A stretch of DNA of 64,000 nucleotides from Malaciobacter marinus (GCF_003544855.1 NZ_CP032101.1:496001-560000), one strand, 5' to 3'. Shown: positions 17,414 through 27,698, counted from the stretch's first letter. The notes: generated by a model from the letters alone, not told the origin. A program made the numbers and translations.

Positions 17414-19117
17414 ATGAAGTTTTCAAATATGTTTATACCAACTACTAAAGAAGCACCAAAAGATGCAACTTTAGCATCTCATCAATATCTTGTAAGAGGT
17501 GGATTTATTAATCAAGTAGGATCTGGTATTTATAACTTTATGCCACTTGGAAAAATTGTATTAGAGAAAATTAGAGCAATTGTAAAAGAAGAGATGGATA
17601 AAGCAGGTGCAAATGAAGTACAAATGGGATTTGTTACTCCAACATCTTTATGGGAAGAATCTGGTAGAGCAAATACTATGGGTTCTGAACTTTTAAAATT
17701 TAAAGATAGAAAAAATGCAAGTTATGTATTATCACCTACAAATGAAGAAGCATTAGTAGATATGGTAAATAATAGAATTACTTCATATAAAGATTTGCCA
17801 GTTAATCTTTATCAAATTAATACTAAATTTAGAGATGAAGCAAGACCTAGATTTGGTCTAATGAGAGGTAGAGAATTTCTTATGAAAGATGCTTACTCTT
17901 TCCATGATTCACAAGAGGATTTAGTAAGAGAGTTTAATCTTATGGAAGAAACTTATAAAAAAGTTTATGAAAGATTAGGTTTAGAGTTTAGAGTAGTTGA
18001 AGCTGATAGTGGAGCTATTGGTGGTAGTGGTTCAAAAGAGTTTATGATTTTGGCAAATTCAGGTGAAGATACTATTGTGGTATGTGATTCATGTGATTAT
18101 GGAGCAAATATTGAAGCAGCTACTAGAAAAGTATTAAAAAAAGAACCTTTAGAAACAACAGAAATAAAAAAAGTACATACACCAAATCTAAAATCAATTG
18201 ATGAAGTAACAAATTTTTTAGAAGTTGATCCATACTATTCAATAAAAGCAGTAATAAAAAAAGCTATCTTTGAAGATAAAACTCAAACTATGGTATTTTT
18301 TGTAAGAGGAACAGATGAGCTTGAAGAAACAAAAGCTTGTAATGCTATTGGTGCACTTGAAATAGAAGATGCAACACAAGAAGACTTAGAAAATGCAAAT
18401 TTAATAGCTGGTTTTTGTGGAATTGTTGATTTTCCTAAGGATATTAAAGTACTTTTTGATAAAGAATTAGAAGGTGAAAACAGTATTGTTTGTGGTGCAA
18501 ATGAAGTTGATTACCACTTAAGCGGTGTTGATTTAAATAAATTTGATTTAGAATTTGCTGATTTAATTGAAGTAAAAGAAGGTGATTTATGTGCATGTTG
18601 TGGTGGAAAGTTATCTCATACTAAGGGAATAGAAGCTGGACATATTTTTCAACTTGGAACAAAGTATTCAAGCGCTATGAATGCAACATTTTTAGATTCA
18701 AATGGAAAAGCTCAACCATTTATTATGGGATGTTATGGAATAGGTGTAAGTAGATTAGTTGCAGCAGTAATTGAACAAAATCATGATGAAAAAGGTTGTA
18801 TTTGGACAAAAGCTACAGCTCCATTTATGGTTGATGTTATTATTTCTAATGCAAAAAAAGATGAAGAATTAGAAGCTGGAACGAATATCTATAATCAACT
18901 AGTACAAGAAGGAATAGAAACTCTTTTAGATGATAGAAAAAATGCAAGATTTGGATTTAAAATGAGTGATTTTGAACTTATTGGATTTCCTTATGCTGTT
19001 GTAGTTGGAAAGAGATTAAAAGATGGTATGGTTGAAATTGTAAATAGAAAAACTTTAGAAAAAACAGAAGTTTTATTAACAGAAGTTACATCTAAATTAA
19101 AAGAAATTATAAAATAA
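17414..19117 (+). CDS. proS: Prolyl-tRNA synthetase (bacterial class II type)
   Basis: Charges tRNA-Pro with proline. 567 residues. Motif 1 region [11 protein letters not shown], motif 2 [21 protein letters not shown] and motif 3 [17 protein letters not shown] are all visible. The editing (INS) domain occupies about residues 225-400, between motifs 2 and 3, and the anticodon-binding domain is at the C-terminus (about 470-567). This is the bacterial ProRS form. It follows hemA in the same operon; mscS follows after nine bases. Confidence 0.97.
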   Translation: MKFSNMFIPTTKEAPKDATLASHQYLVRGGFINQVGSGIYNFMPLGKIVLEKIRAIVKEEMDKAGANEVQMGFVTPTSLWEESGRANTMGSELLKFKDRKNASYVLSPTNEEALVDMVNNRITSYKDLPVNLYQINTKFRDEARPRFGLMRGREFLMKDAYSFHDSQEDLVREFNLMEETYKKVYERLGLEFRVVEADSGAIGGSGSKEFMILANSGEDTIVVCDSCDYGANIEAATRKVLKKEPLETTEIKKVHTPNLKSIDEVTNFLEVDPYYSIKAVIKKAIFEDKTQTMVFFVRGTDELEETKACNAIGALEIEDATQEDLENANLIAGFCGIVDFPKDIKVLFDKELEGENSIVCGANEVDYHLSGVDLNKFDLEFADLIEVKEGDLCACCGGKLSHTKGIEAGHIFQLGTKYSSAMNATFLDSNGKAQPFIMGCYGIGVSRLVAAVIEQNHDEKGCIWTKATAPFMVDVIISNAKKDEELEAGTNIYNQLVQEGIETLLDDRKNARFGFKMSDFELIGFPYAVVVGKRLKDGMVEIVNRKTLEKTEVLLTEVTSKLKEIIK

Positions 19118-19126
19118 GGATATAAA

Positions 19127-19942
19127 ATGCAAGGAAGTGTACAATCAGTTTCTGATTTAATTGGAACATATGCTTTAAATATAGCTATTTCTATTGTAAT
19201 TTTTATTATTGGTAAATGGCTTGTAGGGAAATTAACAGATGCTACAATCAAACTTTTGACAAAAACAAATAGAATTGATGAAACATTGATAAAATTTCTA
19301 AAGAATATTATTTATTATTCTTTGATGGTAATAGTTGCTTTAACTGCATTGAAACAATTAGGAATTGATACTACATCATTCTTTGCAATTTTAGGTGCAG
19401 CTGGTCTTGCAATTGGTTTAGCACTTAAAGATTCACTAGGAAACTTTGCTTCTGGTGTTATGATTATTTTATTTAGACCTTTTAAAGTTGGAGATTATGT
19501 AACAGCTGGTGGTTCTAGTGGTACAGTTGAAGAAATATCAATTTTTAATACAGTTTTAAAAACACCAGATAATCAAAAACTAATAGTGCCAAATGGCGTA
19601 ATTACAAGTAGCACTATTACAAATGTAAATGCAAATGAAAAAAGAAGAGTTGATTTAGTAGTTGGTATTGGTTATGATGATGACATAAAAAAAGCAAAAG
19701 AGATTTTGCATGAGATTATTAAGTCAAATGATAAGGTTTTATTGGATGAAGCAAATACTGTTGCAGTTTCAGAACTAGCTAATTCATCGGTAAATTTTGT
19801 AGTTAGAGCTTGGGTTAAAACACCTGATTATTGGAGTGTTAAATTTGATTTAACAGAAAAAGTAAAAACAAAATTTGATGAAGAAGGAATCTCTATTCCT
19901 TATCCACAAACTGATGTTCATGTATATAAACATAAAAGCTAA
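19127..19942 (+). CDS. mscS: Small-conductance mechanosensitive channel (MscS family)
   Basis: Inner-membrane channel opening under membrane tension to release solutes during hypo-osmotic shock. 271 residues. Three membrane helices are at about 15-33, 60-80 and 83-105; the pore-lining helix shows the Ala/Gly pattern AAGLAIGLALKDSLGNFASG, followed by the FRPFKVGDYV beta-domain entry. The C-terminal alpha/beta cage extends to the end. AAGGATATAAA precedes the ATG. Confidence 0.93.
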   Translation: MQGSVQSVSDLIGTYALNIAISIVIFIIGKWLVGKLTDATIKLLTKTNRIDETLIKFLKNIIYYSLMVIVALTALKQLGIDTTSFFAILGAAGLAIGLALKDSLGNFASGVMIILFRPFKVGDYVTAGGSSGTVEEISIFNTVLKTPDNQKLIVPNGVITSSTITNVNANEKRRVDLVVGIGYDDDIKKAKEILHEIIKSNDKVLLDEANTVAVSELANSSVNFVVRAWVKTPDYWSVKFDLTEKVKTKFDEEGISIPYPQTDVHVYKHKS

Positions 19943-21323
19943 ACTTCCTCAAATACTAAAAGATATACTTTATGCCCTACAAGATATAGGAGCCAAGCCT
20001 ATTCTTGTGGGTGGTTGCATTCGAGATAATTTATTAAAAATTCCATGCAAAGATTATGATGTTGAACTATTCAATATAGAAAAACTTGAAGATATTCAAG
20101 AAGTTTTATCTTCTTTTGGAAGTGTAAAACTTGTAGGAAAATCATTTGGAGTTTTAACTTTAAATATTGATGGATATGATTTTGATTTTGCATTAGCAAG
20201 GCAAGAAAAAAAAGTAGCAGATGGGCATAAAGGCTTTGAAGTTATAATCAATAAACATATGAGCTTTAAAAAAGCCAGTTTAAGGCGAGACTTTACTATA
20301 AACTCTATTGGATATGACTTTTTTGAAGATAAACTACTAGATCCTAATAATGGAATACAAGATTTAAAAGATGGTGTTTTAAGACATATTAGTGATAAAA
20401 CATTTGTAGAGGATCCTTTAAGAGTATATAGAGCAATACAGTTTTGTGCAAGATTTGAATTAAAAATGAGTGAAGCTACTTTTAATTTATGTAAAAGTAT
20501 GGTTGATAACAATGAATTAACACAACTTCCTAAAGAGAGAGTTTTTGAAGAGTTTAAAAAGCTATTTTTAAAATCAAATAAACCCTCAGTTGGTTTTGAA
20601 CTTATGAATAATTTAGGAATACTAAAGCATTTTGAAGAATTACAAGCATTAGTTGGATGTGTACAAGATAAACAGTATCATCCAGAAGGTGATGTTTGGA
20701 TTCATACATTAATGACTATTGATGAACTGGCTAATATATTAAAAAAAGAACCTATTGAAGATGAAACTAGAAAGTTATATCTTTTTTATGCAATATTATG
20801 CCATGACTTGGGAAAACCATATTGTACAAAATTAATTGATGGTAAAATCACTTCACATAAACATGAAACATTAGGAATTGAACCAACTATTAGCTTTTTA
20901 TCAAAAATTACAAATGAAAAAAAATTAATAGAAAAAGTAACACCACTTGTAAAATCCCATCTTGTACCTTTTCAATTGTACTTAGCAAACTCATCACTAA
21001 AAGCAGTTAAAAGATTATCTTTAAAAGTTAATATTGAAGATTTGTGTTTAATATGCCTTGCAGATTGTTTGGGAAGAGATATAAAAGATAAAGAAAAATG
21101 CCCAAAAGCTATAAATTGGTTATTAAATAAAGCAAAAGAGTTAAATATTGAAAATAGTGCTTTAAAACCTTTAGTTTTAGGAAGAGATTTGATTGATTTA
21201 GGATATAAACCATCAAAACAATTCAAAGAAATACTAGATTATGCTTTAGATTTGCAAATAGAAGAAAACTTTGATAAAACGCTAATTTTAAGTTATATAT
21301 TAAATAAGTTTCCAAAAAACTAG
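19920..21323 (+). CDS. cca: CCA-adding/poly(A) polymerase-type tRNA nucleotidyltransferase with HD domain
   Basis: Adds or repairs the 3' CCA end of tRNAs. About 467 residues. Head-domain motif LVGGCIRDNLL (about 29-39), the catalytic pair in KDYDVELF and the arginine motif LRRDFTINSIGYD define the class II nucleotidyltransferase fold. The C-terminal half carries an HD-type metal domain (LCHDLGKPYC, about 303-312), as in CCA enzymes with phosphohydrolase activity. The start is uncertain: the Met at 19920 begins inside the last codons of mscS, with other Mets at 19914 and 19875, and none has a strong ribosome-binding site, so translational coupling with mscS is likely. Confidence 0.88.
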   Translation: MYINIKAKLPQILKDILYALQDIGAKPILVGGCIRDNLLKIPCKDYDVELFNIEKLEDIQEVLSSFGSVKLVGKSFGVLTLNIDGYDFDFALARQEKKVADGHKGFEVIINKHMSFKKASLRRDFTINSIGYDFFEDKLLDPNNGIQDLKDGVLRHISDKTFVEDPLRVYRAIQFCARFELKMSEATFNLCKSMVDNNELTQLPKERVFEEFKKLFLKSNKPSVGFELMNNLGILKHFEELQALVGCVQDKQYHPEGDVWIHTLMTIDELANILKKEPIEDETRKLYLFYAILCHDLGKPYCTKLIDGKITSHKHETLGIEPTISFLSKITNEKKLIEKVTPLVKSHLVPFQLYLANSSLKAVKRLSLKVNIEDLCLICLADCLGRDIKDKEKCPKAINWLLNKAKELNIENSALKPLVLGRDLIDLGYKPSKQFKEILDYALDLQIEENFDKTLILSYILNKFPKN

Positions 21324-21370
21324 CTCCTTTAATAACAAATTAAATTATTTTAAACTAAAATACCATAAAT

Positions 21371-21376
21371 TATAAT
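21371..21376 (+). promoter_or_regulatory. -10 box of the PAAR-like toxin gene
   Basis: TATAAT 12 bases before the ATG at 21389, the only promoter-like element in the 65-base gap after the cca gene. The leader would be very short, with only a weak AGG as ribosome-binding site. Confidence 0.4.
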
Positions 21377-21388
21377 TAGGTTATAAAA

Positions 21389-24300
21389 ATGGGCAATACA
21401 TATAATGTAATAGAAGCAGGGGTTATACAATGCGCTTGTGGAGGTAAAGTAACATTAACTTCAACAGCAAAAGTAGAACGAATAGCAGGAGCAAAGCCTT
21501 TATACCTAAAAGATATAATAGGAGCCCCAGTAGCTTGCCCAAGAAGTAAAAATAAATGTACAAAAGTAGCTTCAATATCAACAGCAGGGACAGAAACAAA
21601 TGTAAAATCAACTGCTAATCATTTTTTATTAAGAACAGATGGATTTAAAACAGATAAAGGAAGAGCAGTTGTATTAGTAAGTCCAGGACAAACAACTTCA
21701 AAAATAATTGCCCCACCAAGTATAGAAAGTAGTGTAGTAAAAGAAGAAGAACCACTAGAAGAGGCAATAAAACAAGAAGAAGAGATAAAACAAACAGAAA
21801 AATACTCTTTGTACTTAGTAAGAAAAAGTGAAGATGTATTTAGACCACTTAGACCAACAAGAGCATTTTTAAAAAGTGATGATACTTATGTGGGAAAAAA
21901 AGAGTTTGTTCAAATAAAAGATAATGTTCATGTGCATACCTTTGCCTATGTGTATGTTATTCAAGATGATAAAATACAAGAGTATAAAGTACTAAGTAGA
22001 GGAACACTATATAGTGAAAAACTACAAGAGATATTTTTTGAAAATACAAAAACAAAGATAAAATATAACTATATACCAATATATGAACAAAGTGAAATAA
22101 CAATTTCATATAGTAGTATAAGACTTATAAATAAAATAGATATATTAAAACTAAAAAAACAGATAATAAACCCAAAAGAGCCAGATAATAAAAATAGCTT
22201 TTACTTTGAAGATTCAAATAGTATAAATAAAATAGTATTAACAGATGATGATTTAAAACTACAAAAAGAGTATAAAGTAAATGAAGAGGATAAAAATAAA
22301 AGATTAAATATCCTTTGTATAATAGAAGATATATTAGCCCAAATAGAAGATATGTATGAAAGATATTATACAAACTATAAACTAGCATATGCTTATAATG
22401 ATAGTATTATTGAAGATATTAGAAAACAAAATTCATATGCATATACTATTGCGAATATGGTAGATTATTTCTATGTTTCTAAAGATGAATCAAAAACTTA
22501 TAAAAATTCAATTTTGCAATTAAAAAAAATCTATAATCAAATAGTTTCTTTATTTCTTACTGATAAAGAATTAATTGATTTTTTAAGTAAAAATATAGAT
22601 ATATCAAGAATTTTAGAAAAAGATAAAAATAGAGTTGGACAATCATACTTTCAACAAGTAAAATTTTTAAAAAGTGATTTTTTTGATAAAGAATTAGATG
22701 GTGAAGAAAAAAGTAAAATATTAGGGGATGTTTACTATAGTAAAACAAACTTTAGAACAAGTACTAAAAATGTTAAAATTAAATACGTATACTTAACAGA
22801 TGAAATAAAAAGAATAAATAAACACTATGTATCAACAATGAAAAGAAATGGTATAAAAGCCTTTGAATTTTATAGCAATAATGATGATTATACACAAATA
22901 AAACAGAATGCTTCTCATGTTTTAGCAAATGTTCTATTTTCATTGTTGTATAGCCAAGAGTATGAAAATCAATTTGAAAATATGAATGTCTTTTCTAAAG
23001 TAAAGGAAATAAAAAATAAATTCTTTGTAAAGTTAAAAGAAATTGTACCTAAACCAAATATAAGTAGTGAAAGTATTGAAGATATTCAAGAAATAGTTGA
23101 GAAACAAGAAGTTTATCATGACATGATGGTAAAACCTATAAGTATTAGAGATAAGTTTTTAGATGAGTATGAAAACTTGGATTTTACAAAAAGAATAAAA
23201 TCCTTTGAACAAAATGGTGAAAAAGTAAAATTTAGTTCAAAATATTTGTATTATGATAATTTAAACTATTTTCAAGATAAAAGTATTGAAACACCACAAA
23301 AAATTTTAGAAAAAATAGAAAAACAACTGCAAAATGAAGAATTAAAAAAACTATTAAAAATATATGAAAATATAAAAATAGAAGATGATTTAAATTATAT
23401 AGTAAGTTGTATGAATATAGTGTATTTACTTAGTGCACCAAGAGTTTATATAGATGAAGAGAGTGATAAGACTTCTTTTTTTAATGAGAAATTAAATCAT
23501 ATATATAAGTTTGTAGTAAACCTAACTAAAAGAAGAATAGCTTTAAAAGATGAACAAAAAGATATATTAAACCTAAAATATCAAATATCTTATACCTACT
23601 CACAAATGCAAATAAGACTTATTTTAAATGATATAATCTTTAGTAATTCAAAGAAAAAAGCATTGAAATTTATAGATAAATTTAAAGTTTCTGTAGAAAG
23701 ATATTCAAAAACAAATATAAATTATAAATATATCCATGATAATGCACAAAATATAAAAAGTGTTCAAAGAGAGTATTATGAAACATTAAAAAATATTGAA
23801 GGGATTACTTCTAATCTTGAAAAGATTTTAGAAGATATTAAAAATCAATTACCTGAAAGAAGAAGTATATCAAAAAATATAACTACACACTTAACTTCAG
23901 GACTAAAAACATATGGAACTTTAATAGCAATAGCTAATATATCAGATTATCTTTTCTTTGATGATAATAAAAAAAATATCAAAAATCATGTGGGATTTAT
24001 AAAAGATATAACTGAGGTAACCGTAAGTATGGGGTTACTTATAAGTAAGTATCCAAATACACCAATGAAAGTCTTGGAATTCTTTTTTAAAGAAGAAGCA
24101 ATTGCAAAACAAATAAGTCAATCTAGTAAAAGATTACTTAGCTTTATAAAGACAAAAGTTGTAGCTAAAGTTGCAGTAATAACTATAATAATTACAACTT
24201 CATATGATGCAATAAAATTAGTAAAAAAAGAAGATTATGATGCATTAGTAGTTACTGTTTTATCAGGAAGCTTAAGTATACTCTTAACATTGACTCTACC

Positions 24301-25108
24301 TTCACCTTTAGGAGGAGCAATAGCATCTATAGCATTTGTAGCTATAGCATTAGGATTAATTTTAGAAGAAATTAAAGAAAGTAATTTGGATTTATACTTA
24401 AAAAAATCATTATTATATAAAACTGTTGATTTTTCATTATGGAAAAGTTTAAGAGGAATACCTCAAGATAAGATGTATCAAGCACCATATCTTTTTGAAA
24501 TTACAAATGAAAACAAAGACTTAAAAACAATAAGTTTTGATGGCTTTAATAAACCTAAAAAACTCATCAATTTTATTGGTCAAAATTATATTAAACATAG
24601 TAAGTATTTTGATACAGCATTAAAAAATGAACTAAGTTTCTTTAAATCATCACTATTTGGATATAAATTAGAAGAAACTGATTTTAAATCACATCAAAGG
24701 GTAAAAACAATAAATGGAACAGAAATAAGCTTTCATGTACAAAAAGCATTAAAAATACCAAATCTTTTGGTAACAGACAAAAAATTTAAATTATATTTTT
24801 CTCCTTATAGAGATAAATATTTAGAATTTGATCGTTCTATTTTATTAAAGATAGACAATACTGATATTTTCAATTTCTTTCCAAAAGAAAACTCATACTT
24901 TAATCTAAATCAATTTACAAATAATATTAAACGACAAAATCATAAATCATATATAGTAGTACTATCTTCACAAATAGAATTAAAATATGAAGTAGAGTTT
25001 ACAGATACTGATAAAATAACACCAAATTGTAATATAGATATAGATACACTTAAACAAATAAGTTTTTCTGTAGAAGATGAAGAATTATTAAAAGGAAAAA
25101 ATCTATGA
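21389..25108 (+). CDS. Large protein with PAAR-like N-terminus and membrane-active C-terminal region; candidate type VI effector
   Basis: 1239 residues, function not certain. Residues 1 to about 100 form a Gly/Thr-rich beta domain with Cys15, Cys17, Cys50, Cys57 and His78; the motif VIQCACGGKVTL resembles PAAR-like/DUF4280-type spike tips of type VI secretion. A Glu/Lys linker (about 110-135) follows, then a long Lys/Ile/Asn/Asp-rich, mostly helical body (about 150-900). Two strongly hydrophobic stretches (about 921-937 and 951-992, the second with glycines and Pro-Ser-Pro) could insert in a membrane. The remainder (about 1000-1239) is mixed. There is no signal peptide, as expected for a type VI cargo. 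It overlaps the downstream lipoprotein by four bases. No type VI structural gene lies in the window. Confidence 0.6.
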   Translation: MGNTYNVIEAGVIQCACGGKVTLTSTAKVERIAGAKPLYLKDIIGAPVACPRSKNKCTKVASISTAGTETNVKSTANHFLLRTDGFKTDKGRAVVLVSPGQTTSKIIAPPSIESSVVKEEEPLEEAIKQEEEIKQTEKYSLYLVRKSEDVFRPLRPTRAFLKSDDTYVGKKEFVQIKDNVHVHTFAYVYVIQDDKIQEYKVLSRGTLYSEKLQEIFFENTKTKIKYNYIPIYEQSEITISYSSIRLINKIDILKLKKQIINPKEPDNKNSFYFEDSNSINKIVLTDDDLKLQKEYKVNEEDKNKRLNILCIIEDILAQIEDMYERYYTNYKLAYAYNDSIIEDIRKQNSYAYTIANMVDYFYVSKDESKTYKNSILQLKKIYNQIVSLFLTDKELIDFLSKNIDISRILEKDKNRVGQSYFQQVKFLKSDFFDKELDGEEKSKILGDVYYSKTNFRTSTKNVKIKYVYLTDEIKRINKHYVSTMKRNGIKAFEFYSNNDDYTQIKQNASHVLANVLFSLLYSQEYENQFENMNVFSKVKEIKNKFFVKLKEIVPKPNISSESIEDIQEIVEKQEVYHDMMVKPISIRDKFLDEYENLDFTKRIKSFEQNGEKVKFSSKYLYYDNLNYFQDKSIETPQKILEKIEKQLQNEELKKLLKIYENIKIEDDLNYIVSCMNIVYLLSAPRVYIDEESDKTSFFNEKLNHIYKFVVNLTKRRIALKDEQKDILNLKYQISYTYSQMQIRLILNDIIFSNSKKKALKFIDKFKVSVERYSKTNINYKYIHDNAQNIKSVQREYYETLKNIEGITSNLEKILEDIKNQLPERRSISKNITTHLTSGLKTYGTLIAIANISDYLFFDDNKKNIKNHVGFIKDITEVTVSMGLLISKYPNTPMKVLEFFFKEEAIAKQISQSSKRLLSFIKTKVVAKVAVITIIITTSYDAIKLVKKEDYDALVVTVLSGSLSILLTLTLPSPLGGAIASIAFVAIALGLILEEIKESNLDLYLKKSLLYKTVDFSLWKSLRGIPQDKMYQAPYLFEITNENKDLKTISFDGFNKPKKLINFIGQNYIKHSKYFDTALKNELSFFKSSLFGYKLEETDFKSHQRVKTINGTEISFHVQKALKIPNLLVTDKKFKLYFSPYRDKYLEFDRSILLKIDNTDIFNFFPKENSYFNLNQFTNNIKRQNHKSYIVVLSSQIELKYEVEFTDTDKITPNCNIDIDTLKQISFSVEDEELLKGKNL

Positions 25109-25926
25109 TAAAAAAAATAGTAAAAATTGTATTAGTAGGAATAATAGCATTAAGTTTTATATCTTGTGAAAATAATGAAACAACAAATAAAAAAGAAGTT
25201 AAGTATAAAGCATCTTTGCCTATGCCAGAATGGGATAAAAAAGCAGATAAAATCATTGATAATTATTATAATAATTGGCATGATGCAAAAACAGATCCAA
25301 TCCCAGCTACAAAGATAGGATATGCATACTCAGAAGAGCTAAAAGATTATGATAAAGCAATCAAATGGTATAAATACTCAAACTCAATGAAACCAACAGG
25401 AACAAACTCAAACTATATGTGCTATGCATATCAAATGAAAAAAGATTATAAAACAGCTATTAAATGGTGTGAAAATGCTATAAAGCTTGGTAGTGATGAA
25501 GCTTTAATTGGATTGGGTTTTAGTTATTCAAAATTAGAAAATTATAAAGAAGCAATTAAATGGTATCTTAAAGCTTCAAAAAATAATCATCCTGATTCAA
25601 TGATAAACTTAGGTAGCACTTATACTAAATTAAAAGATAATGTAAATGCGGAAAAGTGGTATAAAAAAGCTATTAATAAAAACGATTTAGAAGCATATCA
25701 AGGTATAGCAAAACTTTATCATGATAATATCAAAGATGATATAAATGCAAGTGCTTATGCCATAGCTTTAATAAATACAAAATATACTAAGAATTCAGTT
25801 TTAAAACTTCTTAAAAGCACATGGAACATCCCAAACAAAACAATAAAAAAAGGCTATGAGTTACAACTAAACTCAGATGAGTTTCCTATTAAATATAAAG
25901 GTAAATTAGGATTAGACGATGAGTAA
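25105..25926 (+). CDS. Sel1/TPR-repeat lipoprotein; candidate immunity protein
   Basis: 273 residues. The N-terminus IVLVGIIALSFISCENNE is a lipoprotein signal peptide with the modified cysteine at about residue 21. The mature part holds about four TPR/Sel1-like repeats (about 75-220), each with an AIKWY-type helix (KAIKWYKYS, TAIKWCENA, EAIKWYLKA, NAEKWYKKA). Its ATG overlaps the toxin candidate's TGA (ATGA), so it is co-translated. A periplasm-facing lipoprotein fits an immunity role against a membrane-attacking toxin delivered to the periplasm; this is inference from position. A small membrane peptide gene overlaps its end. Confidence 0.75.
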   Translation: MIKKIVKIVLVGIIALSFISCENNETTNKKEVKYKASLPMPEWDKKADKIIDNYYNNWHDAKTDPIPATKIGYAYSEELKDYDKAIKWYKYSNSMKPTGTNSNYMCYAYQMKKDYKTAIKWCENAIKLGSDEALIGLGFSYSKLENYKEAIKWYLKASKNNHPDSMINLGSTYTKLKDNVNAEKWYKKAINKNDLEAYQGIAKLYHDNIKDDINASAYAIALINTKYTKNSVLKLLKSTWNIPNKTIKKGYELQLNSDEFPIKYKGKLGLDDE

Positions 25927-26059
25927 AACAGTATATATTTTGATAATACTTGCTTTGTTTTTTTCTGTAAGATATTTTATTGAAAATTCACAAGAAAAAG
26001 AAACAATGACTTATCAAGAAATTCAATCAGATTTAGATAACATAAAAAACTCTCAATAA
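25919..26059 (+). CDS. 46-residue single-pass membrane peptide
   Basis: Short gene in another frame, starting with an ATG that overlaps the last eight bases of the lipoprotein gene and ending TAA at 26057-26059. The peptide begins MSKTVYILIILALFFSVRYF, one membrane helix (about residues 5-20), and ends in an acidic, glutamine-rich tail of about 25 residues. No family is recognised. The coupled overlap and clean hydrophobic/charged division argue for a real gene; it may be an accessory to the candidate immunity lipoprotein. Confidence 0.5.
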   Translation: MSKTVYILIILALFFSVRYFIENSQEKETMTYQEIQSDLDNIKNSQ

Positions 26060-26153
26060 GTATATAGATAAAAGAATTAACTTATATCTTATTTTTTGAA
26101 GTATTCAATCTCACCTATATTACTATTAAGTTTAAAGGTGAGTTAGAATTATA

Positions 26154-27386
26154 TTAAGGCTTTATTATGAGGTTTTCACTTTTATTAACTGTGTGATAGA
26201 TTATTGAATTATACTTTTTAGCATAATATTTCATTAGAAGTTTTTGTATTGTGGGTTCAATTGATGGCATAAACCAAGCATTATTTGATATGGCAATAAT
26301 ATATTTTGTTTCATTTAGATTTTGGAAAATTTCATCTGTTGTTGCTTCATAGCAAATTGCATTTCTAAAGTTGTAGCCTTTTATATTAAAATCTGTAGGT
26401 TTGCTTGCTTTTGAATAATCTTGCGCGCTATCATAGAAAATTTTATTTATTAAATCTGTTAAGATTTTTGGAAGTGGTATCTCTTCTCCAAAGGGTACTA
26501 AAACTACTTTATTAGCTATTTTTACTTTCTTATTTGAAAAATGAAAAGTTGAATTATAATATCCTTTTTCATCAGAAGACATTGCTCCTGTTATGATATC
26601 TATTTTAATAGATTTTTTCTTTAAAAAATCCATTAGAAATTCATTTTTGTCTAAAAGTAAAGGAAACGCTGTTTCAGGTAATACTACTAAATCATAACCA
26701 TTATCAATGGCATAGTTTATTTCATCAATATTTCTATCTATAATATTTAATTTATTTCTTTGATTCCATTTTATATTTTGTGAAGTACTTAATTTAGCCA
26801 TATATATTTTCAAATTTGGTTCTTCAATTTTTACAGGTTCTGAATAGTTTATTGCAAATAGTAGTGGGATAATAGCAAGGGCTTTATATTTTAATTTTCT
26901 TGTTAGAAAAAACATACTCATAATAATTAATGCAAAGCTTAATTTAGAAGTATCAAAATATGAATCAATAAATAAAAGTTCAAGTTTAAACCAATTGAAT
27001 CCAAAAGGCTCAATATAAGTAAGTGCAAAAATGGCAAAAGCTCTAAATATAGGTCTTTTTATAAAATCAATTAGAAAAAATAAAAAAGCAATAATTAATC
27101 CAAATGCAATAGTTACAAAAGGAATTAAATATATTAACTCATAATAAATAAAACTAAAAGCTATCCAATAAAACCAAAATATTCCAGTAAAAAAACCAGC
27201 AATTACTAAAGATACTCTAGGAATTGTAAGAAGCATAAAAATACTAGCTAGTCCTAAAATAGAATTTAATAGTTTTATTTCTATACTAAAATGGGATAAG
27301 TAGATAAAACAACTAAGTAATATTGCAGTTATCAAGCCTTTTATTATAATAGTTTTGTTAAAATTAACACGTTTTACTAAAAACAT
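26154..27386 (-). CDS. lnt: Apolipoprotein N-acyltransferase
   Basis: Adds the third acyl chain to the N-terminal cysteine of lipoproteins in the inner membrane. 410 residues, short beside the roughly 510 of E. coli but usual for Campylobacterota. The N-terminal half has about six membrane helices (to about residue 180). The nitrilase-like domain carries the catalytic triad E238 (VVLPETAFP), K293 (NKVVLVPFGEE) and C345 (RNAICYEAT). It is divergent from yajC, and its first codons lie just upstream of the yajC ribosome-binding site. No strong ribosome-binding site precedes its ATG. In C. jejuni the lnt-like gene also neighbours yajC-secDF. Confidence 0.9.
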   Translation of the reverse strand: MFLVKRVNFNKTIIIKGLITAILLSCFIYLSHFSIEIKLLNSILGLASIFMLLTIPRVSLVIAGFFTGIFWFYWIAFSFIYYELIYLIPFVTIAFGLIIAFLFFLIDFIKRPIFRAFAIFALTYIEPFGFNWFKLELLFIDSYFDTSKLSFALIIMSMFFLTRKLKYKALAIIPLLFAINYSEPVKIEEPNLKIYMAKLSTSQNIKWNQRNKLNIIDRNIDEINYAIDNGYDLVVLPETAFPLLLDKNEFLMDFLKKKSIKIDIITGAMSSDEKGYYNSTFHFSNKKVKIANKVVLVPFGEEIPLPKILTDLINKIFYDSAQDYSKASKPTDFNIKGYNFRNAICYEATTDEIFQNLNETKYIIAISNNAWFMPSIEPTIQKLLMKYYAKKYNSIIYHTVNKSENLIIKP

Positions 27387-27414
27387 AGAAAAAACTTTAC
27401 TAAAAGGAAATTTA

Positions 27415-27687
27415 ATGGAAGGTCAAAGTGCTGATTTAATAAGCTCATTACTACCTCTAGTTGCATTATTTGCGATTTTTTATTTTTTAATTATCAGACC
27501 ACAGCAAAAACAAGCTAAGGCTCATAAGCAAATGATTACTGAATTAAAAAAGGGTGATAAGATTGTAACAAATGGTGGCTTAATGGTAGAAATTACAAAA
27601 GTTGAAGAAGACTTTTTAATTGTAAAAAATCACGACAACACTGAAATGAAATTAAAAAAAGAGTTTGTTGCAAAACTTTCAGAATAA
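27415..27687 (+). CDS. yajC: Preprotein translocase subunit YajC
   Basis: Small inner-membrane partner of SecDF in protein export. 90 residues from the ATG at 27415, chosen because AAAGGAAA lies just upstream; the frame is open further upstream but that would add 20 residues not typical of the family. One membrane helix (about residues 11-30, LVALFAIFYFLIIRPQQKQ) is followed by a small beta domain with KGDKIVTNGGLMVEI. A clear hairpin follows before secD. Confidence 0.95.
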   Translation: MEGQSADLISSLLPLVALFAIFYFLIIRPQQKQAKAHKQMITELKKGDKIVTNGGLMVEITKVEEDFLIVKNHDNTEMKLKKEFVAKLSE

Positions 27688-27698
27688 TTTAAACTATT

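Noticed and set aside
21389-25108. Identification of the large protein as a specific VasX or Rhs toxin
   Set aside because: No Rhs/YD repeats are present and similarity to VasX is limited to the general plan of a head domain plus late membrane segments; a family name would be overcalling.
27355-27414. Upstream extension of YajC
   Set aside because: Adds 20 atypical residues across the divergent lnt start; the ATG at 27415 has a perfect ribosome-binding site.
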